Positions 14,460-19,998 of a stretch of DNA of 19,998 nucleotides are shown piece by piece. The notes under the pieces are model-generated. The model did not search any database. It saw nothing but the letters and a program-made list of their open reading frames with translations, and was not told the origin of the DNA. The DNA comes from Phycisphaerales bacterium UBA2396 (GTDB lineage Bacteria; Planctomycetota; Phycisphaerae; Phycisphaerales; UBA1924): contig DDSG01000104.1 in assembly GCA_002343325.1 (NCBI GenBank), positions 1 through 19,998 of the forward strand, in the 5' to 3' direction. Within the stretch, counting starts at the first letter, position 1; every line of letters begins with the position of its first letter. The translations under genes were made by a program, and so were the position numbers.

Positions 14460-14996
14460 TCACGGACTGGGGCTGGTGGATGACGGGCCCTGGCTCGCTG
14501 CGCTCGCAGTGCGGATGTCATCGATGGTGTAATAGCAGCGTGGATCCACTTCACGCGCTGCACGAAGGACGTGCCTGGTACGGGCACGGCCTACTTGCAC
14601 AAAGAGCATGGCCACCGCCCCGTCCTTGCCCTCCCCTTGGAACTTCGTGACGCCGAAGCCTTCCCGGTGAAGCCGCTCGAACATCGTCGCCCCGTCTCGG
14701 GTGAACACGCGCACCACCTGGCTGCCGAATGGAAGCCATCCCTGGAGGGTGACCCCGATGTAGTTGCCGGTCGCTGCGCCGAATGCAAACGCGATGCCAT
14801 AGGCGGGCTCCGTCCGGATGTGCTCGATGACCGCCGACACGACGAACACCCAGATGGTCATCTCGAGCAGCCCAAGCAGCCACGCCACGCCACGGTGCCC
14901 GCTGACAACGGCCACAGTGCGCATCGTCCCGAGGGATACGTCGCCGACGCGGGCGATGATGATGACCACGCACCCGAAGAGGATGTCCAAGGTCAT
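14460..14996 (-). CDS. UPF0316 (DUF5698/DUF2179) membrane protein
   Basis: This 178-residue protein has three N-terminal hydrophobic segments (about residues 3-20, 33-60, 66-90) and a soluble C-terminal part ending YYTIDDIRTAS. The opening TLDILFGCVVIIIARVGDVSLGTMRTV and GAATGNYIGVTLQ match the uncharacterised UPF0316 family as I recall it. DUF2179 domains may bind a ligand, but no function is established. GGAG lies about 6 bases before ATG 14996. It is 34 bases downstream of the universal stress protein gene and probably co-transcribed. Confidence 0.8.
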   Translation of the reverse strand: MTLDILFGCVVIIIARVGDVSLGTMRTVAVVSGHRGVAWLLGLLEMTIWVFVVSAVIEHIRTEPAYGIAFAFGAATGNYIGVTLQGWLPFGSQVVRVFTRDGATMFERLHREGFGVTKFQGEGKDGAVAMLFVQVGRARTRHVLRAAREVDPRCYYTIDDIRTASAASQGPSSTSPSP

Positions 14997-15030
14997 AACT
15001 CACTCCATTGGGCGATGGGTGCCGGCCGGG

Positions 15031-15945
15031 TCAAGAGGCGAGCTCGGGCTTGACGGCGAGGATTGAGCAAGGTGCCTCGCGCACGACCCGCTCGGCCGTT
15101 GATCCGAACACCATGTCCCTGATGTTCCAGCGGTCACGCGTGCCCAGTAGCACCAGGTCGCAGCGTTGCTCCTTAACGAACTGCACGATGGCGTGGCCAT
15201 ACCCTCCGCCGCGCCATTGCGACTCAACGCAGTGGTAGGCGGCTTTCAGAGCGCTCAGCTCGTGCGCAAATGGCGTGCAGAACTCGCGCAGGCGGTCCTC
15301 GACGCGGCGCCGGAACTGGACCGTGAAATCGGGCATGTTTGCCGCAATCCCCGCCGGGGGACGGAGGCCGTGCCACGGGTCGTCGTACACGTGCAGGACG
15401 CCGAGCGCTGCGCCGTCCTGCGCGGCGGCTCGGATTGCTTCCTGCAAGGCGAGCTTGGAAGTCTCCGTGAAGTCCACGCAGGCCACGACATTGCGGAACG
15501 GCTCCGCGTGGTTCTCTCGGACCAGCAAGACCCGGGTCTTGGCACGCTGCACGCAGGCAGCAGCCGTGGGACCGACGCCTTTGTGCGCGTCGTGGGTACC
15601 GTGCGCTCCGAGTACGAGCAGGTCCGCACGAGTACGAGCTATCGACTCCAGGATGGCATCGCGGGGACGGCCGACCTCGATGTCGCACGTCACATCGGTC
15701 GGCAGACCCGAATCCTTAAGAAAGAGGACCCACGACTCCTTCGCATCTGAAACAAAGGCGGCCTGGGTCGGCAGAGGGAACGGGAACAGCGGGTGAGGCG
15801 CTGGTTCGAACGACGGGAGTGCCACCACGTGCACGGCTCGCAGCGATGCGCGGTTGCAATCCGCGATGCGCCCCGCCGCCTTAAGCGCAACGGCTGAGCA
15901 AGGGGAGAAGTCCACGGCGACGAGGACGGAGTTGAGGCTACCCAT
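15031..15945 (-). CDS. Tandem universal stress protein (two UspA domains)
   Basis: The 304-residue protein holds two Usp domains, about residues 4-145 (starting SVLVAVDFSP, ending TRVLLVR) and 150-300 (starting NVVACVDFTETS, ending CSILAVK). The ATP motif G-x2-G-x9-G-S/T is imperfect in both: the first reads GAHG with shifted spacing, and the second has GTRD in place of G-x2-G before a normal GST. Nucleotide binding is thus uncertain. ATG 15945 is preceded by GGAG at 8 bases; a GTG at 15966 is less likely. Tandem Usp proteins act in dormancy and stress, fitting the HPF-RCK gene 69 bases upstream. Confidence 0.9.
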   Translation of the reverse strand: MGSLNSVLVAVDFSPCSAVALKAAGRIADCNRASLRAVHVVALPSFEPAPHPLFPFPLPTQAAFVSDAKESWVLFLKDSGLPTDVTCDIEVGRPRDAILESIARTRADLLVLGAHGTHDAHKGVGPTAAACVQRAKTRVLLVRENHAEPFRNVVACVDFTETSKLALQEAIRAAAQDGAALGVLHVYDDPWHGLRPPAGIAANMPDFTVQFRRRVEDRLREFCTPFAHELSALKAAYHCVESQWRGGGYGHAIVQFVKEQRCDLVLLGTRDRWNIRDMVFGSTAERVVREAPCSILAVKPELAS

Positions 15946-16014
15946 GTGATGCTCTCCACGGTTCACGGCTGCACAGGAAATGTTGCTGCGTTGCGATGGC
16001 GCGATCGACTCATG

Positions 16015-16941
16015 CTACTCGTTTGCCCCTTGGGCCGTCATCAGGGCCTCGGAATCGGGATGATGGAGCTTGCCGGTGAGTTGCTGGGAAACGACACGTG
16101 CCAGCTCGCTCGCGGTGGCGATCTCTTCCACGGTGATGGAGTTGGCGCCTGAACGTATGGCCTCAAGCCCCTGGCTGAGGAACGTAGTGCGGGCTGAGAT
16201 ATGCACGTCCGGAGACAGCGCGCGTGCAGCCGCACATGCCTTAACGGCTTCGGTGCCGTCCGGAATCGTAACCGCAAGGACCGCGGCCGTCTCGATGCCT
16301 GCGCGGCGCAGCACCGCGGGATCGGTAATGTCGCCGCAGAGCACAGGAATGCCTAGGCCGCCTTGCCTGCGAATCGTCTCGGCGTTGGTGTCCACCACGG
16401 TGATCGGCACCCCGTGTCTCGTCAACTCGTCGGCAAGTGCTCGTCCGACCGGACCAAAGCCGGCGATGATCACACCCCGGCGCTGGGCACTACCGGGCTC
16501 GGCCCCTTCCCCATGTCGCGGTGCGCTGGCCGCCGCTCCACTGGTGCCGGAACCACCAATCTGCGAGACGTTTCCAATCACCTCGCGTTCATGACGGAAC
16601 CGTCGGCGCGCTCGGGTGTCCGCACGCTCGACAACCCTGGCGATGGCGGCATCGAGCTTGCGGGACGCCGCATCGATCGCACCGTAGAGATCGTCGGCAC
16701 GGGCCTGAACCGCAATCGGCGACCGGCCGTTGACCCGCGCCTCCATCACGCATCTGGCATCCGCTGCGCCGTGTTTGGGGCCGTTCACGTCCTCGAAGTG
16801 AACCTCGACGGCCGTCATCTTCGAGCCGTATCGTCGAAACGCACCGGCGAGTTTGCGATGCACCCACGCCTCGATGGCGGAACTCGTCTGCAAGTTGCCG
16901 GACCTGATGTGGATGGGCAGAGTTGTTGAAGTCGAAGGCAT
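16015..16941 (-). CDS. Ribosome hibernation factor (HPF/RaiA) fused to TrkA-N/RCK domain
   Basis: The 308-residue protein has two parts. Residues ~8-110 match the HPF/RaiA S30AE fold (PIHIRSGNLQTSS, VEVHFEDVNGPKHG, CVMEARVNG, DDLYGAIDAASRKLDAAI), which binds the 30S decoding site and silences ribosomes. After a Gly/Ala/Ser linker (~121-152), residues ~156-275 form a TrkA-N/RCK_N Rossmann domain with GFGPVG (161-166), Asp184 after beta-2 (NAD-type), and CGDITDPAVLRRAGI. RCK domains normally gate K+ transport and bind NAD(H) or nucleotides. There is no membrane segment here. GGAGG lies about 7 bases before ATG 16941. I infer control of hibernation by a nucleotide or redox ligand. I do not know of a characterised protein of this layout. 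Confidence 0.88.
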   Translation of the reverse strand: MPSTSTTLPIHIRSGNLQTSSAIEAWVHRKLAGAFRRYGSKMTAVEVHFEDVNGPKHGAADARCVMEARVNGRSPIAVQARADDLYGAIDAASRKLDAAIARVVERADTRARRRFRHEREVIGNVSQIGGSGTSGAAASAPRHGEGAEPGSAQRRGVIIAGFGPVGRALADELTRHGVPITVVDTNAETIRRQGGLGIPVLCGDITDPAVLRRAGIETAAVLAVTIPDGTEAVKACAAARALSPDVHISARTTFLSQGLEAIRSGANSITVEEIATASELARVVSQQLTGKLHHPDSEALMTAQGANE

Positions 16942-16968
16942 GTCATACCTCCTGAAATGACCTTGGTC

Positions 16969-17352
16969 CTACCGATCGAAGTGGCGCTCACGCTCCGGTT
17001 GGTACTCGATCCGTTCAACAAGCACGCGTCTGGACACGCGTCCCCCTGCGCACTCCACGCTCTCGCCTTCGCGGGCTCCGAGCAGCGCCGCTCCCTACGG
17101 GGACAGCACCGAGAGACCTCCGGCATCAGGAAAGGTCAGCTCGAGCGCTTCCGATTCGTCCTCGCCGGGGTACCGCACGCGGACACGCGAGTTCATCGTG
17201 ACCACGTCGGACGGCACCCGGGGCGGCGCCACTCTGCGCGCCCGGTCCAAGAGCGCCCGAAGCCGCAGCACGGGCGCGTCGATCCAGTTCCCCGAGAGCA
17301 ACGGCTCAAGACGGGTGCTATCCAGTGTGCTGATGATGGGTTGTGTGGTCAT
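16969..17352 (-). pseudogene. rnk: Rnk/GreA-C-like protein interrupted by in-frame TAG
   Basis: Read through TAG at 17097-17095 (codon 86), this 127-codon frame is a complete Rnk-type protein: DVVTMNSRVRVR, LSVLSP-stop-GAALLGAREGESV, then IEYQPERERHF before a final TAG. The neighbouring paralogue reads ISVLAPLGAALLG, so the amber codon replaces Leu; TTG to TAG needs one change. The part after the stop keeps the frame and family pattern, so the lesion is recent, an error, or suppressed. AAGGAG lies 6 bases before ATG 17352. The truncated 85-residue product would lack the last strands of the FKBP-like GreA C-terminal domain (PF01272). Confidence 0.75.
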
Positions 17353-17424
17353 GACGCACTCCTTGCGTGTGAGACACGCGATACGACAACATTGGAATCT
17401 GAGACTCGGAACAGCGATTCCGCG

Positions 17425-17844
17425 TTAGAGGTGGAGGTCCCCAGCCGCTTCGGGCTGGTACAGCACGCTGAGGATGTCGCACGCACGCTCCGCCCCTCCC
17501 GGAACCCGGAACGTGACCGTCTGGCCGACGCGGCACCCGAGCAGCGCCGCACCCAAAGGCGCAAGCACGGAGATAGCGCCCTCCTCGGGGTTGGCGTCCT
17601 CAGGGAACACCAAGGTCATGATCCAGGTGCGCCGGCCGTCCCTCAGCCGTGCACGCGAGTTCATCGTGACCACGTCGGGAGGGACCTCGTCGGGCCCCAC
17701 AACGACCGCCTGATCGAGCTCTCTCGCCAGTGTGGCCAGATAGGGCCGGTCACGACCATCGCCGCGGCCGCCATTTGTTGACGCTATCAAGGCGCGCAGT
17801 CGCTCCATGTCGTGCTGCGTGACGTGGATGGTGCGGTTGTTCAT
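17425..17844 (-). CDS. rnk: Rnk/GreA C-terminal-domain protein (nucleoside diphosphate kinase regulator type)
   Basis: The 139-residue protein has an N-terminal helical part (residues ~8-50) and the GreA/GreB C-terminal FKBP-like domain with DVVTMNSRAR (57-66), ISVLAPLGAALLGCRVGQTV and VLYQPEAAGDLHL. Rnk binds RNA polymerase near the secondary channel and affects nucleotide metabolism in proteobacteria; related proteins do not cleave transcripts because they lack the GreA coiled coil. GGAG lies about 6 bases before ATG 17844; the longer open frame upstream is unsupported. The gene stands between gdhA (49 bases) and its damaged paralogue (72 bases). Confidence 0.85.
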   Translation of the reverse strand: MNNRTIHVTQHDMERLRALIASTNGGRGDGRDRPYLATLARELDQAVVVGPDEVPPDVVTMNSRARLRDGRRTWIMTLVFPEDANPEEGAISVLAPLGAALLGCRVGQTVTFRVPGGAERACDILSVLYQPEAAGDLHL

Positions 17845-17893
17845 GGTGGTCTCCTGCCCGTTGGGTTTAGTACTGCCGCTTGGTTTGACGCGA

Positions 17894-19258
17894 TCACGGG
17901 AAGATGCCGCGTTCGGCGTACACCTGCTCGAGCCGCCGCAGCGCGACGGCGTACGCGGCGTCGCGCCAGTCAAGCGACTTGTCGGTCGCCATCTGCTTCA
18001 CACGGGTGTAGGCCCGTTCGAGGATCTCTCGCAGTCGCTGATCTACCTCCGCAGCGTTCCACGCAGCGCCGCTCCGATTCTGCAGCCATTCGAAGTAACT
18101 GACGATCACACCGCCGGCGTTGCAGAGGACGTCCGGCAGGACCGCGATGTTGCGCTCCCGGAGCACCGCGTCGCCTTGGGTCGTCGTCGGGCCGTTGGCC
18201 CCCTCGGCAACCAGCCGCACCTGGAGCAGCCGCGCGGTCTCCTCGGTCACCTGATTTTCAAGCGCCGCAGGGATGAACACGTCGGCCTGCGTGGCGAAGA
18301 ACACCTCTCGCGAGACGGCCTGCGCGCCCGCGAAGCCGGCGACACCGCCGGTCGTCTTGACGTGCTCGGCGATCGCATCGGCGTCGAGCCCGGCGCTCGT
18401 GTACGCCTTGATCGCCCCGGTCGCATCCTGCACTGCGAGAAGCTTCGCGCCCTTGTCCTTAAGGATGCGGGCCGCCCATGAACCGACCTTGCCGAACCCC
18501 TGGACGGTGTAGGAGAGGTCCGCGACCTTGCAGCGCTGGTCCGCCGCCCACATCTCGATGAGATCGACCACGCCCTGCCCGGTCGCCTTCTCTCGCCCCA
18601 CCGAGCCGCCCGCGCTCACGGGCTTGCCGGTGACGACGCCCAGCGCCCGGAAGCGTTCCTGCGGCGGCAGCGTGGCAGCGTACGTGTCCACGATCCACGC
18701 CATCGTGCGTGCATCGGTATTCACGTCCGGGGCTGGTACGTCGTAGCCCGGCCCGATGTTCGCGCCCAGCGCGTACACGAAGCGCCGCGTCATGCGCTCG
18801 AGTTCCCGGCGGCTCAGCGTCGCGGGATCGACCTGCACGCCGCCCTTGCCGCCGCCGAAGGGGATATCCACCAGCGCGCACTTGATCGTCATCCACGCCG
18901 CGAGGGCGCGCACTTCGTCGAGGCTCACGTCGGGGTGATACCGGATGCCGCCCTTGAACGGCCCGAGCACGTTGTTGTGCTGCACGCGGTAGCCGGAGAA
19001 CATCTCGACGCGCCCGTCGTCCATCTTCACCGGGAAGTTGACGCCGATCTCGCACGCGGGCGAGGAGAGGATCTTGCGGACCTCGGGCGCGAGGCCGATG
19101 GCTTCCGCCGAGCGGTCCATTTGATCGCGCACGCGCTGGAAGAGTTTGGGGTGCTGACTACCTCCCGCGCGGGCAGCCGCGCTGGGCGTGGAGCCGTTCG
19201 AGGTCATGGGGGGGTGGGCGCGGGGGGTGTCGATCGTGGCGGTGTCGTGAGCGGTCAT
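17894..19258 (-). CDS. gdhA: Glutamate dehydrogenase (Glu/Leu/Phe/Val family)
   Basis: The 454-residue protein has the family landmarks GPFKGGIRYHPDV, MTIKCALVDIPFGGGKGG (catalytic Lys region), PAPDVNTDARTMAWI (catalytic Asp), the Rossmann motif QGFGKVGS, and LPDVLCNAGGVIVSYFEW. It interconverts glutamate and 2-oxoglutarate plus ammonia; the sequence resembles the bacterial/archaeal NAD-linked ~420-residue enzymes. An extra ~30-residue polar Thr/Ser/Pro N-terminus precedes the normal start, and an ATG 17 codons in is an alternative start. GGAG lies 10 bases before ATG 19258. It heads the minus-strand stress cluster, opposite a small membrane protein, across a 180-base divergent region. Confidence 0.93.
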   Translation of the reverse strand: MTAHDTATIDTPRAHPPMTSNGSTPSAAARAGGSQHPKLFQRVRDQMDRSAEAIGLAPEVRKILSSPACEIGVNFPVKMDDGRVEMFSGYRVQHNNVLGPFKGGIRYHPDVSLDEVRALAAWMTIKCALVDIPFGGGKGGVQVDPATLSRRELERMTRRFVYALGANIGPGYDVPAPDVNTDARTMAWIVDTYAATLPPQERFRALGVVTGKPVSAGGSVGREKATGQGVVDLIEMWAADQRCKVADLSYTVQGFGKVGSWAARILKDKGAKLLAVQDATGAIKAYTSAGLDADAIAEHVKTTGGVAGFAGAQAVSREVFFATQADVFIPAALENQVTEETARLLQVRLVAEGANGPTTTQGDAVLRERNIAVLPDVLCNAGGVIVSYFEWLQNRSGAAWNAAEVDQRLREILERAYTRVKQMATDKSLDWRDAAYAVALRRLEQVYAERGIFP

Positions 19259-19426
19259 GATGATGGTTCTCCGTATGAGATAGACACGGGACCTATGGCA
19301 ACCCGCGTGCCATACGGCGAACCCGCCCCACGCCGCGGAAACGGGCTTCACGCCCGCCGACGCGCGGGGAGAAACGACCCAGCGGGGTGTTTGGCCCCGC
19401 GCGCGAGCACGGAGAAGCGGTCTCGG

Positions 19427-19432
19427 TACAAT
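19427..19432 (+). promoter_or_regulatory. Candidate -10 element for small membrane protein (leaderless)
   Basis: TACAAT ends 6 bases before ATG 19439, which has no Shine-Dalgarno. The layout is the same as at 3852-3857 and before moaD. No standard-spaced -35 is visible. Confidence 0.4.
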
Positions 19433-19438
19433 GCCTCC

Positions 19439-19618
19439 ATGAGCGGAAAAACCAGAGCCATCGTGCTCGCGATCGTGGTCCTGGCGGCGTGCCTCGCCAT
19501 CGAGCCGGTGATCCTGCAACGCGACCTCTCGGTGGTGGGGGTGCTCGGTTCGGTCGCCGCGGTGGCGTTCGTCGGGCTGTTGCTCTACCTGGTGAAGCAC
19601 AAGCAACGCGCGGGATGA
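19439..19618 (+). CDS. Small two-helix membrane protein, unknown function
   Basis: This 59-residue protein has a basic start (MSGKTR), a hydrophobic helix (AIVLAIVVLAACLAI), a short polar loop, a second helix (VGVLGSVAAVAFVGLLLYLV) and a basic tail (KHKQRAG). I do not recognise a family. The upstream frame is open but antisense to gdhA, so I start at ATG 19439, supported by a close TACAAT -10 rather than a ribosome site. It could be a small membrane stress peptide, but this is not shown. Confidence 0.55.
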   Translation: MSGKTRAIVLAIVVLAACLAIEPVILQRDLSVVGVLGSVAAVAFVGLLLYLVKHKQRAG

Positions 19619-19683
19619 TCAACGGTCCGCATCGCGCCGGATCGCCTCTCATTGAGTTCACACGGCACGCGCGTCGAATCGGT

Positions 19684-19696
19684 GCCGCGAAGCGGC
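19684..19696. terminator. Short hairpin between convergent genes
   Basis: GCCGC-GAA-GCGGC is a 5-bp stem in the 122-base gap between the small membrane protein and the converging transporter. It is too short and lacks a T tract, so it is only a weak terminator candidate. Confidence 0.2.
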
Positions 19697-19740
19697 GTGA
19701 CCAGGGTGAACGCCGCCTTCTCTTTCACGCCGGCCTTTCC

Positions 19741-19998
19741 CTATCCGATGACCCACGGCAGCACCCACAGGTACCCCGCCATCAGCACGCCCGCCGCGAT
19801 CAGCGAGACGAGCAAGCCCACGCGGATCATGTCGCGTGAGGAGACCAGCCCTGTCGCGTAGGCCATCGCGTTGGGCGGCGTCGAGATCGGCATCGACACC
19901 GCGAAACTCACCGTCAGGCCCGCCAGCACGCTCAGGCGGGCCGCAGCGCTCGCATCACCGGACGCGACGCCCGGAGCGAGCCCCGCCCCCCCCCCCCC
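19741..19998 (-). CDS. C-terminus of SLC13/DASS family transporter (5' end missing)
   Basis: The last 85 codons of a minus-strand gene are present, ending in TAG at 19743-19741. The segment SMPISTPPNAMAYATG is the second SNT-type motif of divalent anion:Na+ symporters (citrate, succinate, sulfate), followed by SSRDMIRVGLLVSLIAAGVLMAGYLWVLPWV, the final helix. The substrate cannot be read from this part. The first four or five codons come from the terminal homopolymer and should not be trusted. Confidence 0.8.
   Translation of the reverse strand, partial: GGGGAGLAPGVASGDASAAARLSVLAGLTVSFAVSMPISTPPNAMAYATGLVSSRDMIRVGLLVSLIAAGVLMAGYLWVLPWVIG
19986..19998. other. Terminal C13 homopolymer, probable sequencing artefact
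   Basis: The window ends in thirteen C (thirteen G on the other strand). Poly-G read ends are a known failure of two-colour sequencing chemistry, and the run codes for an unlikely Gly stretch inside a conserved transporter. Confidence 0.6.

Noticed and set aside
19259..19606. Upstream extension of glutamate dehydrogenase
   Set aside because: The extra residues are low-complexity Arg/Gly/His, overlap the small membrane protein antisense, and lack a start signal as good as the one near 19258.
1..19998. CRISPR arrays, tRNA or rRNA genes, insertion sequences
   Set aside because: Reading through found no spaced short repeats, cloverleaf-like segments with conserved T-loops, rRNA-like stretches, transposase motifs or terminal inverted repeats.

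Overview
This is a GC-rich bacterial contig fragment of about 20 kb. It looks chromosomal: it has dense operons, start codons mostly preceded by GGAG/AAGGAG Shine-Dalgarno sequences, and no transposase, phage gene, tRNA, rRNA or CRISPR array that I can see. The wording of MoaA, MoeA and the fused NhaA resembles what I remember from Planctomycetes (Phycisphaerae-like) genomes, but this is a low-confidence guess. Both ends look like assembly breaks: the first base starts a 57-bp direct repeat, and the last 13 bases are a pure C run.

Left block (1-5240, mostly + strand): the C-terminal tail of an unknown membrane protein; a cytochrome b561; a secreted, probably lipid-anchored hemerythrin-domain protein followed by a short duplicated copy of the cytochrome b561 tail; a zinc alcohol dehydrogenase interrupted by one in-frame TAG; two divergent hemerythrin-domain proteins sharing a very short promoter; a cupin; and a carboxymuconolactone-decarboxylase-like (CMD) protein. 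Three hemerythrins plus a diheme-type cytochrome suggest handling of O2, NO or redox stress.

Middle block (5260-11019): an almost complete molybdenum cofactor (Moco) pathway: moaA, a TSUP/TauE-like permease, moaE and moaD on the opposite strand, then moeA, moaC, mog/moaB and mobA with overlapping ends. No moeB or molybdate transporter is visible.

Right block (19258 down to 11198, all - strand): glutamate dehydrogenase, two tandem Rnk/GreA-C-like proteins (one with an in-frame TAG), a ribosome-hibernation (HPF/RaiA) domain fused to a TrkA-N/RCK nucleotide-binding domain, a tandem universal stress protein, a UPF0316 membrane protein, an AhpD/CMD protein with CxxC, an acetoin/butanediol SDR, and a thioredoxin-fold-NhaA fusion antiporter whose thioredoxin-like part has lost one CxxC cysteine. 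Together this reads as a stationary-phase, energy-limitation and pH/redox survival island next to Moco synthesis. The HPF-RCK fusion is the most interesting candidate for an undescribed system. The window closes with a small two-helix membrane protein (+) and the C-terminus of an SLC13/DASS transporter (-).

Three genes are broken or ambiguous: two have in-frame amber codons, and one has a C9 tract at its start that suggests a frameshift. No gene-free stretch reaches 300 bases. The largest gaps are 3028-3258 (two inverted repeats), 19259-19438 (divergent promoter region), 11020-11197 (nothing clear beyond a weak inverted repeat) and 13904-14063 (SDR upstream region with short overlapping inverted repeats).
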